A stretch of 64,000 bases of DNA, taken from the NCBI GenBank assembly GCA_003313425.1, contig NHZP01000009.1:1178001-1242000 (forward strand). The letters are read 5' to 3'. Position 1 is the stretch's first letter. Each line of letters starts with the position of its first letter. Source of the DNA: Pseudopyrenochaeta lycopersici (lineage: Eukaryota > Ascomycota > Dothideomycetes > Pleosporales > Pseudopyrenochaetaceae). Positions 12,639 through 24,920 of the stretch are shown here, piece by piece. The notes beneath the pieces are model-generated. The model saw only the letters and a program-made list of their open reading frames with translations. It ran no database searches and was not told the origin of the DNA. Both the position numbers and the translations under genes were made by a program.

Positions 12639-12879
12639 ATTTGCGGTGGTGTTGGGGTATCAACTATGGTTGTGGGTATTTTTTTGGTCCCAAGAGAGGG
12701 GTGAGTCGAAAAGATAAAGTTGCGACCGAAGTTGCCCCACGTCATTCACTGGTACTCGCCTAAATTATTTTTTGGCGGAGCCCGACGACCACCTTTTGTC
12801 AGCGCGTTCCCCAGACTTCTACGTACAACAGTCGCCACTGCCGCCAATACAGCGCAAACATTTTTCAGGAATCACCAAA
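12639..12879. promoter_or_regulatory. Shared divergent promoter of LSG1 and LTV1
   Basis: Just 241 bases lie between the start codons of LSG1 (-) and LTV1 (+), so the two transcripts must share a bidirectional promoter with short leaders. It contains a T-run near 12680, an AT-rich block (AAATTATTTTTTGG) near 12765 and a CCACGTC box near 12738. I did not find convincing copies of the yeast PAC or RRPE ribosome-biogenesis motifs by eye. Confidence 0.75.
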
Positions 12880-14386
12880 ATGCCTCCTCGCCGGTTCATG
12901 TAAGCAGAAAATCTCACGGGTTCGAGTACCCCGCTGACCCCTCCACAGTGACAAGAAGACGGCCACGAACTTCAGACTCGTCCACCGCGCCCAAAATGAC
13001 CCCCGAATCCACGATGAAGATGCCCCACAGATGGTCTTTGCAGAGACAACTGCACCAAACATGCGCGAGGAAGACCAGCCTGCTGGCAGTTCTCGAGCAT
13101 CACAATACTCTGCCGCGACGGGACAGAGCAAGATTAGGTCGAGACGCGACTTAGAGGGCGAGTTCGAAAGTAACGTGCGCAGAAACGAGGGTGAAGCTGC
13201 GAACTATGGTATCTTCTACGACGACAGCGCGTACGATTATATGCAGCACATGCGAGACTTGGGAACTGGCGGTGGAGAGGCTTACTTTGTCGAAGCACCA
13301 AGCGAGAAGAAGAAGGGCAAGCAACTGGACTTGGCAGATGCGCTGCGAAATGCATCTTTGGAAGACAGACAAAGCGATGCCGGACTCAGTGTGAGCAGCA
13401 ATATTAGCAGCGTGAGTGATTTGTTCGGAGAGGATATGGCACCCTCAGAGTTTGTGCGCAAAACCACATATCAGGATCAGCAGAACATCCCAGATGCAAT
13501 TGCAGGCTTTCAACCAGACATGGATCCTCGATTACGAGAGGTGCTTGAGGCCTTAGACGATGACGCATATGTGGATGACGAAGACGATATCTTCACAGCC
13601 CTCGCCGAGGATGGCTATGAAGTGGATCAACGAGAATGGGCTGCCACCGATTTTGACGAGAAAGACACAATGGACCGCTTTCTTGACGAAGAAGACCAAG
13701 GCTGGGAGACTGACGACACTATCAAAGCTTCATCACCGAAGATAAAAGCGAAGTCAAAGTCGTCAACAGAGACGACTGAGCCAGGTTCACTTCCAGCGCC
13801 CGATGAAGCACCCGCACCAGCAGACGCAGACGATTTAGCATATCTCGAGGAATTCAAGAAGTTCAAAAACGATGTCAAAGCCGGCAAACCCACCAAGCAG
13901 GCAGCACCTTCAGACATGCAATCCTCCATTCTCACAGGGGCCTCAGCCTTGACAGCAGGCGGCCGCAAGAAGAAGCGCAAAGGTGCCATGACATCCATCT
14001 CTGGCTATAGCATGTCTTCCTCCGCCCTACACCGTACAGAAGGCCTCACACTCCTTGATCAACGCTTCGACAAGATTGAGGAAGAGTATGCGGATGATGG
14101 CTTTGATTTCCCCGACGATGCATCCATGGTTTCAGGTATGAGTAAGATGTCTGGGATTAGCAAGATGTCAGGTATGTCCGGCATGAGTCAATGGTCAAGC
14201 AGCGAGGCACCTCCCCTCCGGTCAGACTTTGACAGCATCATGGATGACTTCCTTGGTAATCATCATGTTCAAGGAAAGAGGAGAGTGAAGAAGGGCAAGC
14301 AGCAAACCGGTCTGGAGCAATTGGACGAAGTCCGGAAAGGATTGGGCCCTGCGAGGTTGAGCAGGCCAAAGACACAGGCAGCTTGA
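12880..14386 (+). CDS. LTV1: Ltv1, 40S ribosome assembly and export factor
   Basis: Exons 12880..12899 (20 bases) and 12949..14386, with a 49-bp intron (GTAAGC..CAG), encode 485 residues. The tiny first exon gives MPPRRFI and joins to DKKTATNFRLVHRAQNDPRI, the conserved Ltv1 N-terminus. The middle is acidic (EALDDDAYVDDEDDIFTAL, then ATDFDEKDTMDRFLDEE). Near the end there is a Met/Ser/Gly-rich run of about 25 residues (GMSKMSGISKMSGMSGMS), followed by a segment on the fate of the last residues (RSDFDSIMDDFLGNH) and a basic tail. Ltv1 binds pre-40S particles near the beak and must be phosphorylated and released for maturation. The context, divergent from LSG1, pairs the late steps of both ribosomal subunits. 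Confidence 0.94.
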
Positions 14387-14856
14387 AGGCATTCTTCTTA
14401 GGACTATCTTTCTGTGCATACATTTGAAGGCGTTTGGGGTTACGAAGGCTAGCGTGAATAGGCTCAAAACCTGCATATGAGTTACTAAAGAGGTAGCTGA
14501 ATGAACCAAGACTCTCGTTTCCTGTAAATGATCACCTGTATCAAGTCACTCAAAAGGTTTCATCATTCGGAGATACATAAATTCACGACAACTCTGACGT
14601 TATTGGGGCTCAGAATCTGCATAATTTTCACATACGGTAAAATGATATTACAGCCACTTTTTGCGCATGCTTCACCAGCTTAGTCCAACACGACGCGAAC
14701 CGGCATACCATGACGTCAGAAACGCGAAGACTTGTTCAAAGTCCTGAGCACGAATTTGAGTTTTCGGAACTCCATACACTCGTAAATTTTGATTATTTAA
14801 AGAATCCCTAATTTGGCTTCATATTCCTGGAGCACTATCTCATTGTAATACAGTAC
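14387..14856. other. Convergent 3' intergenic region
   Basis: These 470 bases lie between the stop codons of LTV1 and the HET-domain gene. The sequence is AT-rich toward 14.8 kb; no ORF or structural element was recognised. Confidence 0.5.
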
Positions 14857-16804
14857 TCATACAAGATTAATCCAACCAAGTTCGCTTGGGTCTACACCCT
14901 GAAGTGCCTCGCCGTCCATGATCCCTTGAACATAGCAGTGTCCAATATACTGATATCTCGAGTCCTGTCCTGAGACAACTGTTTGCGGAGTAATCTGGCG
15001 TAAAACGAACGGGATGCTTGCACCAAGGAATACGTGGACGGTATCCCCAACCTGCATATCGTCTACTCCAAGCCCAATGTAACCCATTTTCGTGAAGAAA
15101 ACTCGGAAAGTCGGCCAAAGAAAGTTTAGTTCTCGTGTGATCCCATGAGGAGGAAATCTGCTTGAGCACTCGGTGTAGTCTTCGTGGGTTGCCCTTCGAG
15201 CAGCGCCACGATTGGTGCCTTTAGTTAAGTCCAGCATCTGATCTAAAGCCATTGTGCGCCAAAACGCATATTGACGATCACCACCCCCAATATATGATGC
15301 TGATTGATTTCCTGCGTTTCCGAACAATGCTTTTATGTATTCCATGTAAGCATTTTCGTGCCCACGATGAGTCGGGGCACGTTCCGCTATCACAACAATC
15401 TCGTCAAACAGGAGACCTTTAACACCTAGTACCGATGTCGACCCAAGCCAACAAATCTCTCGTTTTGTTGTCCCAGAAGCATTGTAAATATCAAGATTTC
15501 CTTTGAAATATCCAATCAAGTCATGTTGGAACTGGTTGATTTGGGCAGTCCAATCTGGTATCCAGGTCGGCACATCAAGCGTTCTTTCAGTCTCGCTTTG
15601 TCTTACAAGCAAATTCAAGTCTCGCTCCCGTTGGAGAAGGTAGATAAAGGCTTCCTTATAGGCGACTTCTACAGATAGCGTGTAATCCGCTTGTAATGCA
15701 CGATAGGAGGGGTCTCTCATGACAAGACCCAGAAGAGCGAAGATCTTGTCCCGTGGGTCGGTAGATAATCTACATCGGAAGTCGTGAAGAAGACGTGGGA
15801 ATTCGAGGTGGCTACCTCCATGATACAGCGACCGAAAGTGGTCAATCATATCAACTTGCTGATAGAAAGTGTGTAAGACAGGTACAAACTCAGATGGATT
15901 CATACAACACAAATGGCTGTGGTTTTTGAAAAAGTTCTTTGCTGCCGTAGCCAGTGTATCCCAAGAGAATTGTAACCACCCTACGAGGATAGTCACTTTG
16001 GGCGGAAGAATGGCTTCTTGAACAGTCCAGATTCTGTGCCACCTAAACGCATTAGTCTTGGATATGACATGTGAAGACAGTGAACGAAAACTTACCATGA
16101 GCACTTCATAAGTCTATCCAACGCACAGAGTTCTGCCGCCAACCGGGGTGATACGTCAAGAAGTTCAAAAGATTTTAGGTTGTGACCTGTGGAAAGACGT
16201 TCGATGTAGCTCAAGGCACGAACAGCTTCTACCTGACTGAATTCCTAATTTAGGCTTGTAAGGTTACCTGATTTACCTCAACGAAATAGGGAGCATCATA
16301 GCGCAGAGAAACGCCGCTTACCTGTACGCCTTCCATAGATGGTTCAACCGGAATATCCATCTGTAGAGTTGTTTCTAAATAATCTCCTAACCAAAGGTAA
16401 ACCTCTTGAGCCCCGGAATATATCAGCTGCATCAAATTGACCTGATGCGTTCGCTCTTCTACACTCTGTTGGTCTATACAAAGCATATCAATCCAGAATA
16501 ATCGGGATTCGGTCGGATGTCGAAGCCTTCGTAATGATGCCTCGAGATTGCGAGTAATATCAAAAGGTATACCATTGAGGAGGATCTGGCGAGGATCTGT
16601 CCGATCACCCCAGGTATACGACAAGGAAAAGTAAGCAGGGAGGTCATCCAAGTAAGCAGTCCCTAACTCGCAAGTGATCGCATCCACATATCGTCCTGGT
16701 AGAATAGTTACAAGCCGTATCTGGCGCAGGTGCAAGTCTAACTTCACAGCTGGGTACTTCCATGATGTGTTGGCGCTATCCATTACGTCGAAAAATGGCG
16801 ACAA
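14857..16804 (-). CDS. HET-domain (heterokaryon incompatibility) protein
   Basis: Three exons are proposed: 16804..16277, 16232..16096 and 16042..14857, giving 616 residues. The HET domain begins near residue 55 with YFSLSYTWGD, continues with ILLNGIPFDITRNLEASLR, LFWIDMLCIDQQSVEE and YSGAQEVYLWLGD, and reaches WWHRIWTVQEAILPP across the second intron; this order is the HET signature. HET domains trigger cell death when genetically different hyphae fuse and are related to TIR-like folds. The first intron is ambiguous: a donor at 16276 (44 bp intron) or 16267 (35 bp) both keep frame, and I prefer the longer. The C-terminal half has no repeats (no WD, ankyrin or NACHT), so its recognition partner is unknown. 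Gene is intact with no stop inside the exons. Confidence 0.9.
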
Positions 16805-17900
16805 TATTCAGAGGTAGCCTAACACAGACGAATTTTTGTGTCATAGTTTAGAGTCGGCTGGTGTAAGAGAAGAAGATTTTGTGCCTGGAAGTCATGGAAA
16901 GGCTGAGCCGTAGGCGCGCGTGCCGCTGACTGCAGAAGCCCTGTGTGGCGTAATAAAGTTTGGGGCTCAGACTTGAAGGACTACATCTGCAGTTGTGGGC
17001 GGACAAATCGACCACGCCATCAATGAAGTGAACATATTTGTGCATGTACATGGACTGTCGATGAAGGCGAATGTTATCGCCACTGAGATATAGATCGCGT
17101 ATATTGACCTGCAGACGAGTGGGGTCTTTGGACAAGAACCCTCCTTCCAACACAGCCCGCACTATGTCTTCTCACTTTTCGTGTCCAAGATTTTTAATAT
17201 ATGTTTGTTAGATATCAATATACTGTCTCCAGGGTTCCTAACTAGCCCTAATTGTTACATCTAGCATGATGCGGCGCACAGCAACCGCGTCTACTTCTTG
17301 TTCCCATAGTTGCTTGTGGCGTACTGTTACACTTTTGCGCTTGTATTGCTAGGGAATCCCTCGACACAGCGCCAACCATCAATTCTTTTCAATAGGTGAT
17401 TGCACAAAGATTGGAAATAAACTCTTGCCTCAAAGTTTCAACATGTTCCTAGCTTGTCCAGCTGTTGGTCTTGCTGCCCCAGGCTGCGCATCTGATGCCT
17501 TCTTTGCTGCGCCACACAGCTCCACGTCTTTTCTAGGGCTCTTACCCGCACTCGGCCTTTTCGCAACAGCACAGGTGATACAAAATAGCATGGATTGCCT
17601 AGGCATCGGTACCACCAGTAGGCCGGCTTACAGTGATTTATTAAGTCGAATCGCAATAAGAAACCACCCGTGCGTGGAGTTTAATGTTTTCTGCTACATG
17701 ACAACGGAAGTATGACAATGGAAGCGATTCAAGGTTTTAAGGATCAGGTGAAGGGAGGAAGTAATATGTTGATACATTTAGATGTTGTAATGGGAAAAAA
17801 ATCTTCTTAATGTACAGGTTTATGTCTAGTATCAACAAGAGGCAATAAAAGAAGCTCATCGAACCTTAATACGCCAGTAGCCATAATCATTAATGGTACA
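16805..17900. other. Intergenic region between HET and Mug113-like genes
   Basis: About 1.1 kb that should contain the HET-gene promoter and the 3' UTR of the next gene. Two short ORFs occur (17162..16848 - and 17425..17715 +) without domains or splice support. The region near 17.2 kb and 17.8 kb is AT-rich. Confidence 0.5.
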
Positions 17901-19909
17901 CTATATCGTCAACCGACTGGACTGTCGACGTGATTTGCTCTTTCGGCTTTGCATTTTCTTCGGCAGCATCTGTGGCGCTGACTCCTGAACCACGGGCTCA
18001 CAAACCGTCTTTTTTGTATCTTGCATCTCCGGCCTCAATTCCCACTTTCCCGATATATCATTAAACTCATACGGCTTCTGTATGATCCATGCGTGCCACT
18101 TTTGGAAAACCTTGACAGCATGCGCCTCCGAGGTTTCAAACCACTCTATGTGATTCTTGCCGCAGGCATCGCATTTTCGCTGCTTCCGGTATTCTTTCAG
18201 CTCGACTTGTATGAGCCGCTCAATGCGACTGACGTGCGGTACCTTAGGGAGCTCGCCATTCATGGAAGCTGCATGATAGCTGTGGGTTCGCTGACATTGC
18301 CTATCCCAATCCTTCAGCCGGCGCTTGAGATCTACCGTTCGACCAATTTTCACCATTCCAAAACTCATCTTATCCCAGAAGATATATATGTATCCGGGTT
18401 TCGTATCTGCAACCGATAGTGGCTTTTTTATCACAGAGAGTAATGCCTCCGAAACACTTAAATTTTGCATCTCTTTCGATTGATAAGGTTGGAATGGTCG
18501 CGAATTTGGAAAGTTTTGGACAACAGTAGCGGCAGCTGCATAGTTCATAGACGGTGATGAAGCTTGGGTATTTCGAGGGTGGCTTGTCGTAGCCTCACTG
18601 TTGATTCGAATACCATGTCCTATGACCTCGGGTACACAAGTAGGTATATCGCCATTCGATATTAAGGTTATCCATGTACGGAAGTCTGAAAGATCTTTTT
18701 CAGAGGCTTGCGAAGGCATGGAGATTACTTCTCGTAATTTCTCTATCCTTGGCTTAGATGTAGGATACTCTAGTGCTGAATTTTGATGTTGACTGCACAT
18801 CACTGCCAGCACAAGCCTCTCGATTTGTTCGAGGAGAGCCATGTATTCTTTCTTTTTGTTGCACCTTGAGATAGCCCTGAAAATCTGATTGACATTGCTG
18901 AGTGGAGTTTTCGCTTTGGAACATCTTCTATGCGTATCCCCGACTAAGGTGGCGACACAAATACTCGTTCCACCGCGAAGCCTGGCATGAATTTGGTATG
19001 GTATGATTTCCCCAAGAATCTTCTGAAACCCTTTCGGCGTTGCTGAAATCTGGGGTGATAATTTGATTTTGATTTCCGTGTCGACGCTTTCGAGCTTCAC
19101 TTGGGACTTCTTCTCGTCGAGCCTGGAACTTTTAAGCTCATTCTTCTCAGTGTATTTCCGAGTAGGGGTGAGCCGGTTCGATTCGAAAGTGAAATTGACA
19201 TCGGGTGTGGAATTGTACTGTAGCGTGGTCGCTACAGCCTTCTTTCCTGTGACTGCAGATGTGCTCAGTTTTGTTCACAGAGTTGCTTTTGCGTCTGCCA
19301 CTTACCAGCCTCAAAATCTTTTGTCAAGCTTCGAAATATTCTCTTTTGTCCGAAATAATCCTCGGCTTGAGATATGCCCTTCTTTTCATCTCCCTCTTCG
19401 TCGGAGTTTGAAACGCGGGCTGCTAGTCTCTCAAGTATTGTTTCACTCTTAATGCTCTTCGTGAGAAGCGATGCAGGTGTTATAGAAGTCTTCTTTCGAG
19501 ATGCATCGCGCGTTGTTGGTGGTGTCAGTGGTGTCAAAACTTCAACCTTGGATTTCCAGGTGGATAGATAGGAAGGCGTTTCGGGTGGATCCCAAATATC
19601 TCTGCTCGCACCTGGAGACGAGGCAGCAGAGGAAACACTTCCGGTTGGAGACACTACAAGAGGACTCGAGTCAAGAGCAGCGTGAGCGATGGAGAGAATT
19701 TCTTCGGAAATTGATTCTTGTTTAATGTTCTTGTCATGATTATGAACTGGGGAATCAGATTCGTGTGATTCATTCTTGAGTTTGCGTGTGCTAGCGGACT
19801 TGCTATTCCTAGTCGAAGTGTGCGGAATCTCACTACGGCTGTTCGAATGAGAGTTGGGTTCAGCACTGGCCCGGATAACACGCGCCATAGGGACAATGTT
19901 ATCACTCAA
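17901..19909 (-). CDS. Mug113-like protein with T5orf172 domain
   Basis: Two exons, 19909..19306 and 19252..17901, with a 53-bp intron (GTAAGT..CAG), encode 651 residues. The N-terminal 350 residues are Ser/Thr/Lys-rich and probably disordered. Residues about 485-605 form a T5orf172 (DUF1766) domain: KPGYIYIFWDKMSFGMVKIG, TVDLKRRLKDWDRQC, RIERLIQVELKEYR, a CDACGKNH pair of cysteines, then EWFETSEAHAVKVFQKW. The YIYIF and KIGRT spacing is that of the GIY-YIG superfamily, to which T5orf172 is related. The domain is named from a phage T5 protein and is found in fission yeast Mug113, a meiotically induced protein. Whether it cuts DNA or only binds it is not known. The C-terminus is basic (KKMQSRKSKSRRQSSR), possibly a nuclear signal. 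Confidence 0.85.
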
Positions 19910-22847
19910 CGATTGGACAAAATTGGACTTGATAACTGAGGGGATGAGAGTACTATTGGAGCTGTTCTCAAGGGAAGGTTACCGCCATAAGAGTATATGT
20001 ACCTCGCCTTTCAAGCATATGATATGTAGGAGAGGACTCGTCATTCATGTTTGAAATGGAAGGAGACCTCGTGGGTATCAACGAGGCTACACTGACTGGG
20101 GTTCAAATATGGTGACATACTCAGAGGCCGAATCATGCTTGAGAATAAACGCCCTCACAGTTGGTGGCTGTGAGTCTGCGACAAGCTGCTCCTCTAAGTG
20201 GGAGGTGAGATTGCACTCAAACCGCCGATGATCCAAGGCCGGGGTTAGGAGTGGTCTCATGGTCCATCTCGTTCCTGGGTTGATGGGGGCTGTACGAGTC
20301 GTGCCGCGGAGGCGCGCTGCGTAAGCCTCCACGACGCCAGTACCGGCCCACCGGCATCACCAAGAGACTAGAAGACAATAGTGCCTTGAACTATCTTCGG
20401 AAGGAGCGCCGGCTTGTCAAGCCAGGGTACTGCGGTCTCAAAGTTAAAGTGCCTGTTCCGAGCGCAGGATTATATTGCGAAGCTTTGTGCCGAAATAGCA
20501 ACGTCTTGCCAAATGCACATCAGACGGAGGGTGATAGGCGAAAAAGGTATATGGCTCCATCAATTTGAAACGCACAGCATCGAAACACACACGTGCCTTG
20601 ATAGAGATGCAGCTAAAGTTGACTGAAACAGGTTGAGGAGGCTGGGTATGCAGGTATGCGGCGCAGCAGAACTAGTTGGCCGAATATCGATTAAGGAGAA
20701 CCACGATTACAAGGAACTGTTAGAGATTGAATCATGATTTTGGAATGAGATGAGCATTGGTATTTACTAAGAAGGCAAGGAATGGAGCTAGAGAGTGAGG
20801 ACGCTTACGACATGTCTGTGGTGTCATTCTGAACCAAAACATATTACGGAACCAAATGCGCCGAGTTCCCGTCTCCTCACCGGTACTGAGAATCCTACTC
20901 AATCGTCCCAACAATCTGCCACGCTCTGTAGGGTTGTGGGGCCCCGGCGAGCCGTGCCGGAGCTGTCACACCACGTGGTTATTGGCATTCACGCTAGCAA
21001 ATGTGGCTTAGGGTGTTGCGCACGGCGGGTGAACGATTCGCCAGATCATGGGTACCCAGGGCTACGATCGCTGGAAAAACAGATTTGGCTAAGGAAGGAC
21101 GTCAGAGAAGCGCAGCCGACCGAAACGTAGACTAGTGCGGGTATCCTGTGGCATACCTATACGAAAAATCTGGGGCCCATCGCCCATGTTGTCTGCCATA
21201 TGCTTAAGTTTGGCCCGATTCCTGGTACCTGGAAGGAGTACTGGAAATTTTTGTTACTGGTTACAACGCTATGCTTCTGTGAATACAAGGATTGTTTTAC
21301 TGATCGAAAGGATGACAGGGAATAATCTGAGAAGCGCCTAGTCAAAATGGTCGTTTCATTCGGTTTGCTCGAAGTAAAATTAAAGCACCGCATCTACTCC
21401 CGCGTTTTAGTATCAAGCCTCTGCAAGACCATGGTTTGGTGGGTGGGGCTCTCACAGATATCATCTTAATAGTTCGCTAGGCATTGGCTCTGGTTTACTC
21501 AAGAGTCGCAGGTGTTCTTTGCTTATTGTTAGCGAGTAGGAACAATGACATGCGCATGGGATAGTCGCTATAGAAATAGCTAAAGCAAGAGTCTATGGCT
21601 GATAGGTAAGTGCTAAGGATGAACAAGCAACCGTCCTCGGTTGAGTATGGCAGTAATCTCCACAACTATGTGTCACTGCAATGAATCGCCGGACAGGGAG
21701 CTATTTGCTCACTCTGTAGACCAGGCGGAACAGGATTTAGAAGCGGTAAAACGAGTCAGCCCAGTCTTGAACAACAAGCAGCCATAGCTCCAACATCATT
21801 CATGCACCAAGGCAAGAATGAAGCTTATACATGCGCCACTCTTGCTGAGGTATAAAACTGCACCCGTGTATAGCGCTCAGGCATGATAAGCAGCGGCCCT
21901 CTCCAAGCTGGTGCAGCACCACTGTCCCCTCTGCCTCTGAACTGGCTCTCATCTCTCTCAATGCTTCCTCGTCTGCTTCTCGGGTTCGATCGTACTCGGC
22001 CTCATTCTGATGTACTCCGACGTCCAGCTGCGCGAAAGGACAAGGGGAAATAGAGTTTTCGTACACAACTATGTATGGGAAAGAAGAGTAACGGCTGTAT
22101 TCAGCTTTCTTGAAGTAGGACCACCTCAGTACCAGGAACTAGTACCGGATTATGATCTTCTTGAAACGCTACGCAAGAACAGGCAGCGGACGCTAACTTT
22201 AATGTAACACGCGGGTTAAATAATCCCCTAATACTATAGTAGTGCATAGCGTTTAGAGCTCAGTGTCTAAAATCGATCCTGCGATGCGGGGAAGCAGCCG
22301 ATGCATGGATTTAGGACTGGCAATGCACTTATAGAGACTAGAGACTAGGCTAGAAAAGGAAACATAGACTAGACCCTAATATATAACACAGATGTGACAA
22401 TCAAATACGTCCAGTATCTTCTCACGATTGTTTGGTGGAGAGCTCGGGGAAGGCTATTGGCTAAGGAAGACCCCGGATGCCAACGGGAGTGTTTTCGCCT
22501 TTAGGAAGGTAGCAATTGCTAGCTCCTGTGCGCGCGCACATCAAAGACCATACCAAGGTCATATTGGAGTCCAAAGTTACTACATATTAACTACTATTGG
22601 CGCGATTTGCTTGTCCAGCATTAATTAATACCAATAATGACAAAATTGGTTGCGAAACTTTGCAGATCTATGCAGCGGGACAGTCCCGAGACCGTCAGGG
22701 ACCTAAGCAAAACTCAAGGTTAGACGGCATGTGCAGTTCGAAACCAAAAGCGATGTGGAATGTTATAAAGATGAGCCTTCTAACTTGGCTGGGGCTAAAG
22801 GCTTTACATCCACTTAGTTTTCAGGATAGAACAGTGTTGTCTTTATC
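19910..22847. other. Gene-poor AT-leaning interval, 2.9 kb
   Basis: No coding region is supported. Short overlapping ORFs below 130 codons occur on both strands. Between about 22.2 and 22.4 kb there are AT-rich tracts with short repeated words (GAGACTAG, AGACTAGA). The interval could include decayed repeats, but I cannot recognise terminal repeats or reverse-transcriptase fragments. The last few hundred bases are the promoter of the fucosidase gene. Confidence 0.45.
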
Positions 22848-24920
22848 ATGCACTTCGTGCTTGCCGAATTGTTCGGATTGCTTGTTGCAGTATCGGTGGC
22901 GGCAACTCCGTGCGTTAGCTGCATCTCAAAGAGACAAGACAGTACTGGTCCAGATCTTGTCCTCAATGGAGCTACTTTGACTTCAAAGTGGTTGGAGGGT
23001 AGTGACCTTGAACAGGTGGTTGAGCTGATTGTGACTAACAAGGATGCTACGAACTACTTAACCTGGAAAGACGCGCTTCAAGTTAGTGTTGAGTCCGATT
23101 CCCTCGAGACTTTGACTCCAGGCAGTCTCATCCGTCTTGCGCCAAGCCAAAGCGCTGTTGTCCAAGTAGGTGTAAAGAATAAAGCAGGGATTGCGCCAGG
23201 CACACCATGCGGTGCTACTGTGGTTGCAAAATGGCATAAAAACCGCACGAGCAGCCAGGTATTCTCCGGCCGTTGTGGACTCGGGGACTATGAAGCATCG
23301 GAGAGCAGCTTGTCGGTCCATTGGAATCCTGATTGGTTCCATGAGATTAAGTATGGAATCTTTATCCATTGGGGGCTTTACGCAGCCCCAGGGTACGGGA
23401 ACAAACCTGGGCCGAACCAAGACTATTCAGAATGGTATGCCCGCTTGCTGGATTCAATAGTATATTCCTAAGACTGCCCAATAGGTACGGCTTTCGTATG
23501 ACCCAGCCAGACTTCCGAAGCCAAACATACCAATACCATCGCGAAACGTATGGCGAAAACTTCAATTATGACGACTTTGTTTCCAACTTTACGGACGAAA
23601 AATTTGACCCTCGCGACTGGGTTAATTTGATTGCGAATGCCGGTGCGCAGTATTTTGTGCCCGTGACTAGTGCGTGTTCATCCTTGGATTTAGACAAATA
23701 TTCTAGCCACTAACAGGGAACCATCTAGAGCATCATGATGGTTGGGCGCTGTTCAACTTTTCAGAGTCAATAAGTAGACGCTCTACAGTGCATTATGGGC
23801 CCAAACGGGATTTTCTCAAGGAACTGTTCGACGTAGCAAAGAAAGAGCAACCAAAGCTGCGCCGGGGTGAGCAACGTCCCCCGATGTCGACTTCGCGATA
23901 CACGTCGTGCTAACGCAACGAGTGTAGGAACTTACTTTAGCATGCCGGAATGGTTCAATCCTGCTTATGTTAAATATGGATGGGATCAACACTACCAAGG
24001 GAACTACTACGGTCGACCACCCACCAATCCGTACACTAACCAGTCTATCGAATACACTGGATTTGTCAAAGTCGAAGATTTTCTTACAGATATTCAGATG
24101 CCGCAGATGGAGGCCCTCCTTTACAACTACGAGACGGATATCCTTTGGTGTGATATTGGAGGTCCTAACAAATCCCCCGAAGTCATTGCGCCATGGCTCA
24201 ACTGGGCGCGCGATCGAAACCGACAGGTGACTTGGAACAACAGATGCGGGATTGGCGGCGACTTTGATACTCCAGAGTAAGTAACTAGGGCCCCCCCGTG
24301 CCAGGTTTTTTTTTTTTTTTTTGTGGTGCACCTAGAAACTAAATGTTCGCGCAAACACCAGGTATGCCGGTTTGACTTTCTCGGCATCAAAGTTCGAGAG
24401 CAACCGCGGCATAGATCCATTCTCGTTTGGCTTCAACTACATGACGAAAGACAGTGATTACATGACGGGCGAGGACATTGTCGTCGACTTGGTCAACATT
24501 GTAGTCAACAACGGGAATCTGCTCCTAAACATTGGCCCGAAAAACGACGGCAGCATTCCTGACCAGCAGCGAAAGAACCTTTTGGACGCAGGTGCGTGGA
24601 TCCACTCGCACAGCGAGAGCATCTTCGGAACACGCTACTGGAGCGTGACCCAAGAATCTGGTTCGTACCGCTACGCGGTCAAGCCCGACGCCTTCTTTAT
24701 CCACCATGTCGGGCAACCGGGATCTCAACTCGTGTTTACAGATCCGATCCCTTGGATGGAAGGTGACATGACAACTGTGATTGGTGGTAGCCAAAGCGGT
24801 ACTGTACTCAATGTGGAGAGAAACGGGGCCGGTGATCTGGTTGTGAACTTACCCAACGAAGTGATTCGTGGTGATAAGTATGTCTGGACGATTAAGATAA
24901 AGTACGCCACAAAAGGGTAA
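22848..24920 (+). CDS. Secreted alpha-L-fucosidase, glycoside hydrolase family 29
   Basis: Five exons (22848..23434, 23485..23669, 23729..23866, 23928..24276, 24362..24920) give 605 residues; all four introns are 50-85 bp with GT..AG ends. A signal peptide (MHFVLAELFGLLVAVSVAAT) is followed by about 120 residues resembling a beta-rich accessory domain. The GH29 barrel begins at WNPDWFHEIKYGIFIHWG, continues with SEWYGFRM, VPVTKHHDGWALFNFSES and MPEWFNPAYVKYGW. The probable catalytic nucleophile Asp is in TDILWCDIGGPNK. NLLLNIGPKNDGSIP closes the barrel, and a C-terminal beta domain follows. The enzyme would remove terminal fucose from plant or microbial glycans outside the cell. Intron 2 needs the acceptor at 23728, which creates the Lys of TKHHDGW; the nearer CAG would break the frame. 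No other carbohydrate gene is adjacent. Confidence 0.93.
24291..24322 (+). repeat. C7 and T17 homopolymer runs inside GH29 intron 4
   Basis: A run of seven C and, ten bases later, a run of about seventeen T lie within the 85-bp fourth intron of the fucosidase gene. They make this intron the longest of the gene and are prone to length variation and sequencing error. They do not touch the coding frame. Confidence 0.8.

Noticed and set aside
12900..12948. GGTTCGAGTACC, resembling a tRNA B-box
   Set aside because: It lies inside the LTV1 intron and no A-box or cloverleaf could be built around it.
22200..22430. Possible transposon remnant from AT-rich repeated words
   Set aside because: No terminal repeats, target-site duplication or coding relic could be seen.
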